A stretch of DNA of 64,000 nucleotides from Piscinibacter sp. (GTDB lineage Bacteria > Pseudomonadota > Gammaproteobacteria > Burkholderiales > Burkholderiaceae_C), in contig JADJJI010000008.1 in NCBI GenBank assembly GCA_016706565.1, positions 62,001 to 126,000 on the forward strand, read 5' to 3'. A program made the position numbers and the translations under genes. The notes beneath the pieces are model-generated. The model searched no databases. It saw nothing but the letters and a program-made list of their open reading frames with translations, and was not told the DNA's origin. Of the stretch, positions 17,251 to 27,188 are shown piece after piece. The number at the start of each line of letters is the position of its first letter. Within the stretch, counting starts at the first letter, position 1.

Positions 17251-19953
17251 ATGGCGGACAGGAGCATCGACGACATCGACCCCGTCTGGCACGCCTTGCC
17301 GGTCGAGCAGTTGCTGCGCCACTTCGGACTCGACCCTGAGCGCGGTCTCGATGCAGGCGAGGTATGCAGCGCCCAGGCTCGACACGGACCGAACGCACTG
17401 CCCGAGGCGCCGCCCAAGCCGCTGTGGCGCACCTTCGTGCGCCAGTTCAAGAGCCCGCTCATCTACATCCTCTTCGTCGCCGCGGTGCTCGCGGTGTCGC
17501 TGGGGCACCACGGCGATGCCGGGGTCATCCTCGCGGTGGTGCTGGTCAACGCGCTGATCGGCAGCTTCCAGGAGGGACGCGCCGAACGTTCGATGGCCGC
17601 CTTGCGGCGGCTGTCGGCGCTGCGCGTGCGTGTGCAACGCGATGGCGGCGAACTCGTCGTCGAAGCGCGCGAACTGGTGCCCGGCGACACGGTGCTGCTG
17701 GCCGCAGGCGACGCGGTGGCTGCCGACGCACGCCTGGTCGAGGAGGCCCAGCTTCAGGTGGCCGAAGCTGCACTCACCGGCGAGTCCGTGCCGGTGTCGA
17801 AGTCGGTGTTGCCGGTGCCGGAGGCCACCGGCCTGGCCGACCGCCACTGCATGGTGTATTCGGGCACCCACGTCACCGCCGGGCGGGCACGTGCCGTCGT
17901 CGTCGCCACCGGCATCCACACCGAGGTGGGCCGCATCGCCGGACTGACCGAACGCGCCGAGGAGCCGAAGACTCCGCTGGAGCTGCGCCTCGAGCAGTTC
18001 GGCCGCGCGCTGGTGGTGGCAGCGCTGGGCCTGTTCGTGCTGGTGGTGCTGCTGGGCCTGTGGCGCCAGTTGCCGCTGTCCGAGGTGCTGATGGTCGCCA
18101 TCAGCCAGATGGTCTCGATGGTGCCCGAGGGCCTGCCAGTGGCGATGACGATCGCGCTCGCGGTCGGCATGCAGCGCATGGCCGACCGCGGGGCGATCAT
18201 CCGGCGGCTCTCGGCGGTGGAGACGCTGGGCTCCACCACCGTCATCTGCAGCGACAAGACCGGGACCCTCACTCGCAACGAGATGACGGCGGTGGCGCTG
18301 TGGCTGCCGGGCGGGCGCGAGATCCACGTTGGCGGCATCGGCTATGCCCCCGAAGGCGAGCTGACGCAAGGCGGGACGCCGGCGGACGGCTCCGACCCGT
18401 CCTTGCGTGAACTCTGCGTGGCCGCTGCGCTGTGCAACGACGCGCAGCTGCTGCCACCGGAGGATGAACGCGCCGGCTGGTCGGTGCTGGGCGACCCGAC
18501 CGAGGGGGCGCTGCTGGTGCTGGCGTGCAAGGCCGGCCTCGTGCTCGACCTGCTGCGCCGGGACGCCCCGCGCGAGGCCGAGCTGCCTTTCGACAGCGAC
18601 ACCAAGCTGATGGCCACCCGGCATCGCATGGCCGGCGCGCCGCGCCGTGTGTGGATCAAGGGCGCCCCCGAGGCCGTGCTGCGCCTGTGCGCGGGCGGAG
18701 ACGGAGCGGCGCTGCAGGCGCCGCGGGACGCCGCCGAGCGCATGGCCACGCAGGCACTGCGCGTTCTGGCCTTCGCCACCGTGGACGAAGACGCGCTCGA
18801 TCCGGCAGGCGGCTTCGATGCCCTGGCCGGACGCGCACGCCTGCTCGGCCTCGTCGGCCAGATCGACCCGCCACGCGAGGAGGTCAAGCTCTCGGTTGCC
18901 GACTGCCGAGCCGCCGGCATCCGCCCGATCATGGTCACGGGCGACCACAAGCTCACCGGGCTGGCGATCGCACGTGAACTCGGTATCGCGCGCGATGGCG
19001 AGCGTGCCGTGGACGGCCCCGAGCTCGAGCGCATGGGCGAGGCCGACCTGCGCGACGAACTGCCGGGGATCGCCGTCTTCGCGCGCGTGCAGCCGGCGCA
19101 GAAGCTCCGCATCGTCGAGGCGCTGCAGGCGCGCGGCGAAGTGGTGGCAATGACGGGCGACGGCGTCAACGACGCGCCGGCGCTGGCACGGGCCGACGTC
19201 GGCGTGGCCATGGGCATCACCGGCACCGAGGTGGCCAAGAGCGCGGCCAAGATCGTGATCACCGACGACAACTTCGCCACCATCGTCGGCGCCGTGGAGC
19301 AGGGGCGGGTGGTCTACGCCAACCTGAAGAAGGTGATCCTGTACCTGTTCGCCACCTCGATGGCCGAGGTGCTGGTGCTGCTGCTGGCGCTGCTGGGCGG
19401 CTTTCCGCTGCCGCTGGCGGCGGTGCAGATCCTGTGGATCAACATCGTCACCGAAGGCACGGTGACGGTGAACCTGGTGATGGACCCGGCCGACGGCGAC
19501 GAGATGCGGCGTGCGCCCGTGCCGCGCGACGACCGCCTGCTCGGCGCCGAAATGCTCAAGCGCGTGGCGCTGATGACGCCGTTGATCGCGGGCGTCACCT
19601 TCGGCTGGTTCGCGTGGCGGCTGGGCCAGGGCGCGCCACTGGAGATCGTGCGAACCGAGACCTTCACCGTGCTGGCCATGTGCCAGTGGTTCAACGTGCT
19701 GAACTGCCAGTCGGCACGCGCATCGGCACTCGGCCTGCGCATCGTTCGCAACCGCTGGCTGCTCGGCGGGCTGACGCTGTCGGTGGCGCTGCAGGCGCTG
19801 GTGCTGTACACACCGCCGATGAATGCGCTCTTCCACACCGTGCCGCTGCCGCCGGAGTCGCTGCTGCCGCTGCTGGGGCTGGCCAGCCTGGTCCTGTGGC
19901 TGGAAGAAGCGCGCAAGCTGTGGGTGCGCAGGATGCCCCGGGCTCGGCCATGA
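17251..19953 (+). CDS. P-type cation-transporting ATPase (P2-like)
   Basis: A 900-residue pump. It has the actuator TGES, the phosphorylation site DKTGTLT, the nucleotide-domain KGAPE and the hinge TGDGVNDAPAL. The M4 signature is PEGLP, as in P2-type Ca/Na/K pumps. The M6 segment reads WINIVTEGTVTVNLVMDP, where SERCA-like pumps have T-D-G, so an ion ligand Asp is replaced by Glu. The transported ion is therefore uncertain. The neighbouring Ca2+/cation antiporter, overlapping by ATGA, suggests calcium or a related divalent ion. The start at 17251 gives MADRSIDDIDPVWHAL, the family N-terminus. Confidence 0.93.
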   Translation: MADRSIDDIDPVWHALPVEQLLRHFGLDPERGLDAGEVCSAQARHGPNALPEAPPKPLWRTFVRQFKSPLIYILFVAAVLAVSLGHHGDAGVILAVVLVNALIGSFQEGRAERSMAALRRLSALRVRVQRDGGELVVEARELVPGDTVLLAAGDAVAADARLVEEAQLQVAEAALTGESVPVSKSVLPVPEATGLADRHCMVYSGTHVTAGRARAVVVATGIHTEVGRIAGLTERAEEPKTPLELRLEQFGRALVVAALGLFVLVVLLGLWRQLPLSEVLMVAISQMVSMVPEGLPVAMTIALAVGMQRMADRGAIIRRLSAVETLGSTTVICSDKTGTLTRNEMTAVALWLPGGREIHVGGIGYAPEGELTQGGTPADGSDPSLRELCVAAALCNDAQLLPPEDERAGWSVLGDPTEGALLVLACKAGLVLDLLRRDAPREAELPFDSDTKLMATRHRMAGAPRRVWIKGAPEAVLRLCAGGDGAALQAPRDAAERMATQALRVLAFATVDEDALDPAGGFDALAGRARLLGLVGQIDPPREEVKLSVADCRAAGIRPIMVTGDHKLTGLAIARELGIARDGERAVDGPELERMGEADLRDELPGIAVFARVQPAQKLRIVEALQARGEVVAMTGDGVNDAPALARADVGVAMGITGTEVAKSAAKIVITDDNFATIVGAVEQGRVVYANLKKVILYLFATSMAEVLVLLLALLGGFPLPLAAVQILWINIVTEGTVTVNLVMDPADGDEMRRAPVPRDDRLLGAEMLKRVALMTPLIAGVTFGWFAWRLGQGAPLEIVRTETFTVLAMCQWFNVLNCQSARASALGLRIVRNRWLLGGLTLSVALQALVLYTPPMNALFHTVPLPPESLLPLLGLASLVLWLEEARKLWVRRMPRARP

Positions 19954-20954
19954 GCCTTGCCTGGCTGCTCATCCAGTTCACGGTCTGCGCCGTACTGATC
20001 GCGCGGGCGGGCTACGTCCTCAGCCGCAGTGCCGATGCGCTGGCCGAGGCGCATGGCTGGGGGCGTGGCTGGGTCGGCCTGGCGTTGCTGGCCACCGTGA
20101 CTTCCCTGCCCGAACTCGCCTCGGGCATCAGTGCGGTGGCCTTCGTCGACGCCCCCAACCTCGCGGTGGGCAACGCGCTCGGGGCCTGCGTCGTCAACCT
20201 GCTGTTCCTGGTCGTCGTAGACGCGCTGCAGCGCCACCAGCCGATGTACCGCGAAGCCAGCGCGACGCACCTGCTGTCGGCCGCATTCGGCGTGGTGATG
20301 CTGGGGTTTGTCGCCCTGAGCCTGCTCACCGGCACACGTGCCCCTGCCCTGCTGCACGTCGGCATCTACAGCCCAATGCTGCTGGCGCTTTACCTGCTGG
20401 CGCTCAGGGCAGTGCATAGGCACGAGCGTCAGGCAATGGCCGTCGGCACTGCAACGCGCAGCCCGGTACCGGCGGGACAGATGCGGGACGAGTGGCGACG
20501 ATTCGGCGTCGCCGCACTGGTGGTGCTGGCCGCGGGCAGCTGGCTGCCCAAGGTGGCCGACGGACTGGCGACGACGCTGGGCCTGTCCAGAAGCTTCGTC
20601 GGCACCGTGTTGATGGCCGTCGTGACCACGCTGCCGGAGATGGCCGTGACGCTTGGCGCCTTGCGGCTGGGCGCGCTGGACATGGCCATCGGCAACCTGC
20701 TGGGCAGCAACCTGTTCAACGTCATGATCCTGGCGGTGGACGATGTTTTCTACGTCCGCGGGCCGCTGCTCGCCGAAGCTGCTTCCGTGCACGCCGGCAC
20801 CGCAGTGACGGCGCTGGTGATGACGGGTCTGGTGATCATCGGCCTGGTGATGCGGCCGCAAGGGCGCACGCTTCGGGTGGTGAGCTGGGTCAGCGTCGGC
20901 CTCGCCGCGACCTACGTCGTCAATGCGGCGCTGGTCTACCTGGGCGGTGTCTGA
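19950..20954 (+). CDS. Sodium/calcium exchanger-family membrane protein
   Basis: A 334-residue CaCA protein with the two internal alpha-repeats. The first is LALLATVTSLPELASGISAVAF with AVGNALGACVVNLLFL. The second is VLMAVVTTLPEMAVTLGALRLGALDMAIGNLLGSNLFNVMIL. The repeated TSLPE/TTLPE and GN.LG.N elements form the ion sites. Its ATG overlaps the stop of the P-type ATPase, so both are made together. Confidence 0.93.
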   Translation: MSLAWLLIQFTVCAVLIARAGYVLSRSADALAEAHGWGRGWVGLALLATVTSLPELASGISAVAFVDAPNLAVGNALGACVVNLLFLVVVDALQRHQPMYREASATHLLSAAFGVVMLGFVALSLLTGTRAPALLHVGIYSPMLLALYLLALRAVHRHERQAMAVGTATRSPVPAGQMRDEWRRFGVAALVVLAAGSWLPKVADGLATTLGLSRSFVGTVLMAVVTTLPEMAVTLGALRLGALDMAIGNLLGSNLFNVMILAVDDVFYVRGPLLAEAASVHAGTAVTALVMTGLVIIGLVMRPQGRTLRVVSWVSVGLAATYVVNAALVYLGGV

Positions 20955-20984
20955 ACGCTCGCTTGGCTGACGAAAGGAGAAGCG

Positions 20985-21635
20985 ATGTTCCACATCCATG
21001 GCGTGCAGGGCCGTGTGTTCTCGGGCACTCTGGAGCAACTGCGGCAGCAGCAGCTGGTGACCGGCGTCGCTCGCATCCGGCGCGTCGCATCTGTAGCCAC
21101 CGAGACAAGTTCAACGACAGCCGCACCGTCGGGCGGTGGTGGCGGGAGCGAACTCGGCCCTGGCGCCGAGGCTGTACAGGCCTACGGCCAGGCGACCCGT
21201 GTGCGGCGGCCGCTCACCTGCGCGGCCGACGTGATGCACAGCCCGGCGCTCACGGTGCCAGCCGACGCAACGCTGCGCGAGGCCTGGCAGGTGCTGGCGC
21301 GCCATGGCATCGCACAGGCGCCGGTGGTGGGCGCCGGCGGCGTCCTCGTCGGCCTGGTCGGCCGCATCGAACTGATGCCGGCCGCATCGCTGGAGCCGCC
21401 CAGCGCGGCGTCGGAGTCGGCCCGCCTGTCGCAGCCGGTGACGACGGTGATGTGGTCGCCCGTGCCCAGCACCGCGCCTGGCACCGACCTGCGCCGCGTG
21501 GCCGCGCTGCTGCTGCACACCGGGCTGCCGGGCGTGCCCGTGGCCGCGGACGACGGTGGGGTGCTCGGATTCGTCTCCCGCACCGACCTGCTGCGCGCGC
21601 TGACCACCGACCCGCCCCTGGATCTTTGGGGCTGA
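20985..21635 (+). CDS. CBS-domain protein
   Basis: A 216-residue protein: a short N-terminal region (MFHIHGVQGRVFSGTLEQL), a Gly/Ser linker, then two CBS motifs. The first is ADVMHSPALTVPADATLREAWQVLARHGIAQAPVVGAGGVLVGLV. The second is TTVMWSPVPSTAPGTDLRRVAALLLHTGLPGVPVAADDGGVLGFVSRTDLLRAL. CBS pairs sense adenylates or divalent ions. Preceded by AAAGGAGAAGC. Likely a sensor for the adjacent transporters (inference). Confidence 0.9.
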   Translation: MFHIHGVQGRVFSGTLEQLRQQQLVTGVARIRRVASVATETSSTTAAPSGGGGGSELGPGAEAVQAYGQATRVRRPLTCAADVMHSPALTVPADATLREAWQVLARHGIAQAPVVGAGGVLVGLVGRIELMPAASLEPPSAASESARLSQPVTTVMWSPVPSTAPGTDLRRVAALLLHTGLPGVPVAADDGGVLGFVSRTDLLRALTTDPPLDLWG

Positions 21636-21683
21636 TCGCGCGGAGTCCGATCAAAGACGCCCAGCATCGCCAACGGCACCCCC

Positions 21684-23366
21684 ATGCACAGCCCCTTCTC
21701 CGAGTTCGCATTGCTGCTGCTGATCTGCGCACTTGCCGGCGCTGCCTTCGTGCGCTTGCGCCAGCCGGTGCTGATTGCCTACATCGTCGTGGGCATTGCG
21801 GTGGGACCCGCCGGCTTCGGGCTCGTGACGGCACACGACCAGATCGACCTGCTCGCCCAGGTCGGGGTGGCGGTGCTGCTCTTCGCGGTGGGGTTGAAGC
21901 TGGACCTGCACCACATCCGCCACATCGGGCCGGTGGCGCTGGCCACCGGCCTGGGCCAGCTCGCCTTCACCATCGTGATCGGCTTCGCGCTGATCCTCGC
22001 GCTGGGCAAGGGCGTGATGGAAGCCTTGTACGTCGCCGTGGCGCTGACCTTCTCCAGCACCATCATCATCGTCAAGCTGCTGTCCGACAAGCGTGAACTC
22101 GACAGCCTGCACGGCCGCATCGCGGTGGGCTTCCTGATCGTGCAAGACCTGGCGGTCGTCATCGCGATGATGGCGATGAGCGCACTGCGAGGCACAAGCA
22201 CCGGCGATCCCGGCGGCGACGGCACAGGCTGGATGGCCGTGCTGCTGTCGCTGGGCTGGCGCCTGGCGGTGGCCGCCGCTGCGATGTTCGTGCTGATGCG
22301 GTGGGTGTTGCCGGCGCTCGTGGCGGCCATGGCGCGCTCACAGGAGCTGCTGCTGGTGTTCGCCATCGCCTGGGGTGTGGCCCTGGCCGCCCTGGGCGAG
22401 TGGGCGGGCTTCAGCAAGGAGGCGGGGGCCTTCCTGGCAGGCTTCTCGCTCGCCTCCACCCCCTACCGCGAGGCCATGAACGCCCGGCTGACCGGGATCC
22501 GCGATTTCCTGCTGCTGTTCTTCTTCATCGACCTCGGCGCCAAGCTCGAGCTCTCGGCCCTGGGCGCGGAAGTGGTGCCGGCGATCGTGTTGTCGTTGTT
22601 CGTGTTGATCGGCAATCCGCTGATCGTCATGGCCATCATGGGCTACATGGGCTACCGGCGCCGCACCGGCTTCATGGCCGGGCTGACCGTGGCCCAGATC
22701 AGCGAGTTCTCCATCGTCTTCGTGGCGATGGGCATCACGCTGGGCCACGTGGGCGTGCAGGCGCTGAGCCTGACCACGCTGGTGGGCCTGGTGACGATCA
22801 CGGCGTCCACCTACATGATCCTGTACGCGCAGCCGCTGTACGAGCGGCTCGCGCCGTGGTTGCGGATCTTCGAGCGCCGTCACCCACAGCGCGAGGCCAG
22901 CGGCGAGCCGGCCGACACTGTCCCTCCCGACGCCATCGTCATCGGCCTGGGCCGTTACGGTCGGCGACTGGCGCAGAAGCTGCAAGAGGAAGGCGTGCGC
23001 GTGCTCGGTGTGGACTTCGACCCCGAGGTCGCGCAGGTGCCTGCACCTGGCGGCTTCGAAGTGCGATTCGGCGATGCTCAGGACCCCGAGTTCCTCGAGA
23101 CACTGCCCTTGGCCCGCACACCTTGGGTCGTGAGCACCATGCCCGACCTCGCCTCTAACCGGCTCTTGCTGCATGCCCTCACCGAGCGCGGCTACAGCGG
23201 GGATCTCGCCATCGTGGCGCGCGACGACGCCACGGGCGCCGCACTCAAGAGCGCTGGCGTCCCGATCGTGCTTTACCCGGTGCGCAACGCGGTGGACTTT
23301 GCCGTCGAGCACCTCAGTGAACTGATGCGAGCCGCACGTGGCGCGCCCGACAAGGAGGTCCCATGA
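21684..23366 (+). CDS. Cation:proton antiporter, CPA2/Kef type with RCK domain
   Basis: A 560-residue protein with a CPA2 membrane domain of about 12 helices (VLIAYIVVGIAVGPAGFGLV, GVAVLLFAVGLKLDL, FSSTIIIVKLLSDK, FLIVQDLAVVIAMMAMS) and a C-terminal TrkA-N/RCK nucleotide-binding domain beginning DAIVIGLGRYGRRLAQKLQEEGVRVLGVDFDPE. The organisation resembles KefB/KefC K+/H+ antiporters, though no glutathione ancillary gene is seen. It overlaps the next usp gene by ATGA. Confidence 0.93.
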   Translation: MHSPFSEFALLLLICALAGAAFVRLRQPVLIAYIVVGIAVGPAGFGLVTAHDQIDLLAQVGVAVLLFAVGLKLDLHHIRHIGPVALATGLGQLAFTIVIGFALILALGKGVMEALYVAVALTFSSTIIIVKLLSDKRELDSLHGRIAVGFLIVQDLAVVIAMMAMSALRGTSTGDPGGDGTGWMAVLLSLGWRLAVAAAAMFVLMRWVLPALVAAMARSQELLLVFAIAWGVALAALGEWAGFSKEAGAFLAGFSLASTPYREAMNARLTGIRDFLLLFFFIDLGAKLELSALGAEVVPAIVLSLFVLIGNPLIVMAIMGYMGYRRRTGFMAGLTVAQISEFSIVFVAMGITLGHVGVQALSLTTLVGLVTITASTYMILYAQPLYERLAPWLRIFERRHPQREASGEPADTVPPDAIVIGLGRYGRRLAQKLQEEGVRVLGVDFDPEVAQVPAPGGFEVRFGDAQDPEFLETLPLARTPWVVSTMPDLASNRLLLHALTERGYSGDLAIVARDDATGAALKSAGVPIVLYPVRNAVDFAVEHLSELMRAARGAPDKEVP

Positions 23367-24256
23367 ATCGTCTCGGTCCGATCCTCGCTGCCACCGACTT
23401 CTCGGCGCCGGCCCGCCACGCTGCGGACCGTGCCGCACGACTGGCGCACGCCACCGGCGCGGCGCTGACGCTGATGCACGTGCTGCCGGGCGGCGCGTTG
23501 CAGGAGCTTCGCCAATGGCTGGGCACCGGGCACGCCATGGAGCAGCAACTGCACGACGATGCGCAGCGGGAGCTTCGCGCACTGGTCTCGGAACTGCAGA
23601 CGCACCGGCACGTGACCGCGCAGGCGGTCAATGCCAGCGGGTCGGTGCTCGATGAGATCAGCCGAGAGGCCGAGGCGATGGATGCCGCCTTGCTGGTGCT
23701 CGGCGCCCGTGGGGCCGGCTTCCTGCGCCGGCTGGTGCTGGGCAGCACGTCCGAGCGACTGCTTCGCCGCACCACGCGGCCCCTGCTGGTCGTGCGACAG
23801 ACGCCGCACGAACCCTACCGGCGGGTGCTGGTCGCGTTGGACTTCTCACCCTGGTCAGCGCATGCGGTCACGCTGGCGCGACGAGTGGCGACGCACGCGA
23901 GACTGCTGCTGTTCAACGCTTACCAGGTGCCGTTCGAAGAGAAGCTGCACTTCGCCGGCGTCGATGCCGCGACCATCGATCGCTACCGGCGTCAGGCCCG
24001 TGCCGAAGCCACCCAGCGTGTGCATGCGCTGGCCGCAACCAGCGGCCTGAAGCCCGGCGACTGGGAGCCCTGCATCGTCGAAGGGGAGGCTTCGCAGCGC
24101 ATCGTCGAGCACGAGCAGGGAAAGGACTGCGATCTCGTGGTGCTCGGCAAGCATGGCCAGTCGGCCACCGAAGACCTTCTGCTCGGCAGCGTCAGCAAGC
24201 ATGTGCTGGCCGAAGGCAGCACCGATGTGCTGGTCTCCACGGCGCGCGAGGCATGA
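23363..24256 (+). CDS. Tandem universal stress protein 5
   Basis: A 297-residue two-domain Usp: RLGPILAATDFSAPARHAADRAARLA ... LLVLGARGAGFLRRLVLGSTSERLLRRTTRPLLVVRQ, then YRRVLVALDFSPWSAHAVTLARRV ... DLVVLGKHGQSATEDLLLGSVSKHVLAEGSTDVLVS. It overlaps both neighbours by four bases, placing it between two transporters in one coupled operon. Confidence 0.92.
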   Translation: MNRLGPILAATDFSAPARHAADRAARLAHATGAALTLMHVLPGGALQELRQWLGTGHAMEQQLHDDAQRELRALVSELQTHRHVTAQAVNASGSVLDEISREAEAMDAALLVLGARGAGFLRRLVLGSTSERLLRRTTRPLLVVRQTPHEPYRRVLVALDFSPWSAHAVTLARRVATHARLLLFNAYQVPFEEKLHFAGVDAATIDRYRRQARAEATQRVHALAATSGLKPGDWEPCIVEGEASQRIVEHEQGKDCDLVVLGKHGQSATEDLLLGSVSKHVLAEGSTDVLVSTAREA

Positions 24257-25599
24257 CGTGGCCGTCGGGTCCGCTGCTGCGCACGCTCGGCTGTCTGGCG
24301 CTGGCGGCGCTCGTGTACAGGAGCGCCCCGCCGCCTGACACACTGCGCGCCGGGCTGGCGCTGTTCGTGCTGATCGGTGCCCTATGGATGACGCAGGCGT
24401 TGCACTTGAGCGTCACCGCCCTGCTGGTGCCGCTGCTCGCGGTGCTGGCCGGTCTGATGGACCTGCGCACCGCGCTAGCCTCGTTCGCGCACCCGATCAT
24501 CTTCCTGTTCCTGGGCGGGTTCGCGCTGGCCGCGGCCCTGCAGCGCCGGGGCCTGGACCGCGCCCTGGCCGTGGCCGTGTTGCGACTGGCCGCAGGTCGA
24601 CGCGACGCCGCCGTCGTGCTGCTGTTCGCCCTGACGGCGCTGCTGTCGATGTGGATCAGCAACACGGCGACGGCGGCAATGATGCTGCCGCTGGCGCTGG
24701 GCTTGCTGAGTGACAAGGATGGGCCGGGCGAGCGGGCCTTCGTGCTGCTGGGCGTGGCCTACAGCGCCAGCATCGGCGGCATTGGCACACTGGTGGGCAG
24801 CCCGCCCAACGCCATCGCGGCGGCGCAGGCCGGCATCGGCTTCGCCGAATGGATGCGCATCGGCGTTCCCTTGGTGCTGCTGTTGCTGCCGCTGATGGCC
24901 GGCGTGCTCTTCCTGATGCTGCGACCCCGGTTGAGCGCGCAGACCCAGCTGCGTGCCGAAGACGCGGTGCCGCTGCCTTGGACCCGTGCGCAGCGCGTCA
25001 CGCTGATCGTGTTCGGCCTCACGGCCGCGGGCTGGCTCGGCGCGACACCACTCGGCAGGGCGCTTGGCATCACGGCGGATGTCGACAGCGTCATCGCCGT
25101 GGCGGCGATCGTCGCGCTGGTGGCCACCGGCGCCCTCGGTTGGCCCGACATCGAAAGGCGCACACAGTGGGGTGTGCTGCTGCTCTTCGGGGGCGGCCTG
25201 GCGCTGAGCGAGGTGATGGCCACCAGCGGCGCCAGCCGGTTCATGGCCGGAGCGCTGACGGCCGCGCTGCAAGACGCGCCGACGCTGCTGTTGCTGCTGG
25301 CCGTGGTGGCCTTCGTCGTCTTCCTGACCGAGCTGGTCAGCAACACCGCGTCCGCCGCATTGCTGGTGCCGATCTTCCTCGGCGTGGCCGCGTCGCTCGG
25401 TCTGCCACCGCCCCTCTTCGCCGTGGCCATCGCGGTGTCGGCGTCCTGCGCGTTCATGCTGCCGGTCGCCACGCCGCCGAACGCCATCGTCTACGCCACC
25501 GAGCAGGTGCCGCAGGCGACGATGATGCGTTGCGGCCTGGTGCTGAACGGGGTGTGCATCGTGGTCATCACGGCCATGGCGGCCTGGGTGCTCGCGTGA
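24253..25599 (+). CDS. SLC13/DASS-family anion transporter
   Basis: A 448-residue membrane protein with the DASS-family signatures, including the twin SNT-type motifs MWISNTATAAMMLPLAL and ELVSNTASAALLVPIFL. It also has GIGTLVGSPPNAIAAAQAG and FMLPVATPPNAIVYATEQV. Such proteins carry dicarboxylates, sulfate or phosphate with sodium. The substrate is not evident. Start and stop overlap both neighbours. Confidence 0.9.
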   Translation: MTWPSGPLLRTLGCLALAALVYRSAPPPDTLRAGLALFVLIGALWMTQALHLSVTALLVPLLAVLAGLMDLRTALASFAHPIIFLFLGGFALAAALQRRGLDRALAVAVLRLAAGRRDAAVVLLFALTALLSMWISNTATAAMMLPLALGLLSDKDGPGERAFVLLGVAYSASIGGIGTLVGSPPNAIAAAQAGIGFAEWMRIGVPLVLLLLPLMAGVLFLMLRPRLSAQTQLRAEDAVPLPWTRAQRVTLIVFGLTAAGWLGATPLGRALGITADVDSVIAVAAIVALVATGALGWPDIERRTQWGVLLLFGGGLALSEVMATSGASRFMAGALTAALQDAPTLLLLLAVVAFVVFLTELVSNTASAALLVPIFLGVAASLGLPPPLFAVAIAVSASCAFMLPVATPPNAIVYATEQVPQATMMRCGLVLNGVCIVVITAMAAWVLA

Positions 25600-27188
25600 T
25601 CGACCTGCCCACGTTCGGCACGATGGCCGGCGGGCTGGGCCTCTTCCTGCTCGGCATGGGCCTGATGACCGATGGCCTGAAACTGGCCGCCGGCCCTGCC
25701 CTGCACCGGATCCTGTCCGGCGCCACGCGCACGCGGGCCCACGCGCTGGGTTCCGGGCTGCTCGTCACGGCCCTGGTGCAGTCGTCCAGCGCGGTCACCG
25801 TGGCGGCGATCGGCTTCGTCAACGCCGGCCTGCTCGCACTCGGCCCGGCGCTCTGGGTCCTGTTCGGTGCCAACGTCGGCACCACGATGACGGGCTGGGT
25901 CGTTGCACTGGTCGGCCTGAAGTTCCAGGTCGAACTGCTGGCGATGCCGCTGGCGGGCCTGGGCGCGCTGTTGCGGCTGACCGGCGAGGGCCGGCGCAGC
26001 GGCGCCATCGGCGCCGCGCTCGCAGGCTTCGGGCTGCTGTTCATGGGCATCGCCTTGCTGCAGCAGGCCTTCGCCGGGCTGGCCGGCCAGATCAGCCTGC
26101 CGCAAGGTGACGGGCCGCTCGGCGTGCTGGCGCAGCTCGGCATCGGCCTGCTGATGACGGTGTTGATGCAGTCCTCCAGCGCGGCCATGGCGATCACCCT
26201 CACCGCCGCGCAGGGCGGACTGATCGGCGCGCAGGGTGCGGCGGCCGTGGTCATCGGCGCCAACATCGGCACCACGGTGACGGCCCTGCTGGCGGCCATC
26301 GGAGCGACGCCGAACGCACGCCGAGCGGCATCGGCACACGTGGTCTTCAATCTGGGCACCGGGGTGGTCGCGCTGCTGCTTCTTCCCTGGCTCATCGGGG
26401 CGTTGGGCCAAGCGCGCGAAGCACTCGGCCTGCCGCCAGACCCTGCCACCCAACTGGCCCTGTTCCACACCGCCTTCAACCTGATCGGCGTGCTGCTGAT
26501 GTGGCCGCTGGCGCAGCGGCTCACGCGCTGGCTGCAGCAGCGCTTTCGCGCCCGCGAGGAAGACGAGGCTCAGCCGCAGTTCCTTGACGACACCGTGCTC
26601 GCCGTGCCCACGCTGGCACTCGATGCGCTGTCACGTGAGGTCAACCGTGCCGGGCAGGTGGCGCTGCGCATGACCCGAAGCGCCTTGGCCGGCGCCGATG
26701 CGGCCGCGCTCAAAGCCGATCACGCGATCCTGACGAGCCTGGACGGCACCATCGAACGCTTCGTCGAGCGTTTGCGCATTGCATCCATGTCGCAGGTTGC
26801 CAGCTCAAGGCTGGCCGAACTGCTGCGCATCGAGCGTTACCACGAAGCCGGTGCCGAACAGGCCGCGGCCGCTGCCGCGCTGCCCTCGCTGGAACTGGCC
26901 GACTCACGCCTGGCCTCCGCCGCGACCGCATTCACCGAAGCGGCCGAAGCTTTGCTGCGCCGTTGCGATCCGACCGAGCCGATGGATCTGGCTGGCCTTG
27001 AGTACGGCCTGGGCACGATGGAGGCGCGCTACGAAGACCTCAAGGCGCAGCTGCTGGCCGCCGGTGCCGACGCTCGCCTGACTTTGACCGACATGGAGCA
27101 GACCCTGCGCCGCTGCAGTGCGCTGCGCCGGGCCACCCAGCAACTTCACAAGTCACGGCGACGGATCGCAGGCGGAGGAACCCCATGA
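25596..27188 (+). CDS. Na/Pi-cotransporter II-family protein with PhoU-like tail
   Basis: A 530-residue protein starting at a GTG that overlaps the previous stop. The membrane part has two QSSSA repeats: LVTALVQSSSAVTVAAIGFVNAG and LLMTVLMQSSSAAMAITLTAAQGG, each followed by GANVGTT or GANIGTT. These are NptA/YjbB sodium-phosphate signatures. From about residue 330 a helical PhoU-like region follows. It likely moves phosphate, perhaps outward as for YjbB. Confidence 0.92.
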   Translation: MIDLPTFGTMAGGLGLFLLGMGLMTDGLKLAAGPALHRILSGATRTRAHALGSGLLVTALVQSSSAVTVAAIGFVNAGLLALGPALWVLFGANVGTTMTGWVVALVGLKFQVELLAMPLAGLGALLRLTGEGRRSGAIGAALAGFGLLFMGIALLQQAFAGLAGQISLPQGDGPLGVLAQLGIGLLMTVLMQSSSAAMAITLTAAQGGLIGAQGAAAVVIGANIGTTVTALLAAIGATPNARRAASAHVVFNLGTGVVALLLLPWLIGALGQAREALGLPPDPATQLALFHTAFNLIGVLLMWPLAQRLTRWLQQRFRAREEDEAQPQFLDDTVLAVPTLALDALSREVNRAGQVALRMTRSALAGADAAALKADHAILTSLDGTIERFVERLRIASMSQVASSRLAELLRIERYHEAGAEQAAAAAALPSLELADSRLASAATAFTEAAEALLRRCDPTEPMDLAGLEYGLGTMEARYEDLKAQLLAAGADARLTLTDMEQTLRRCSALRRATQQLHKSRRRIAGGGTP

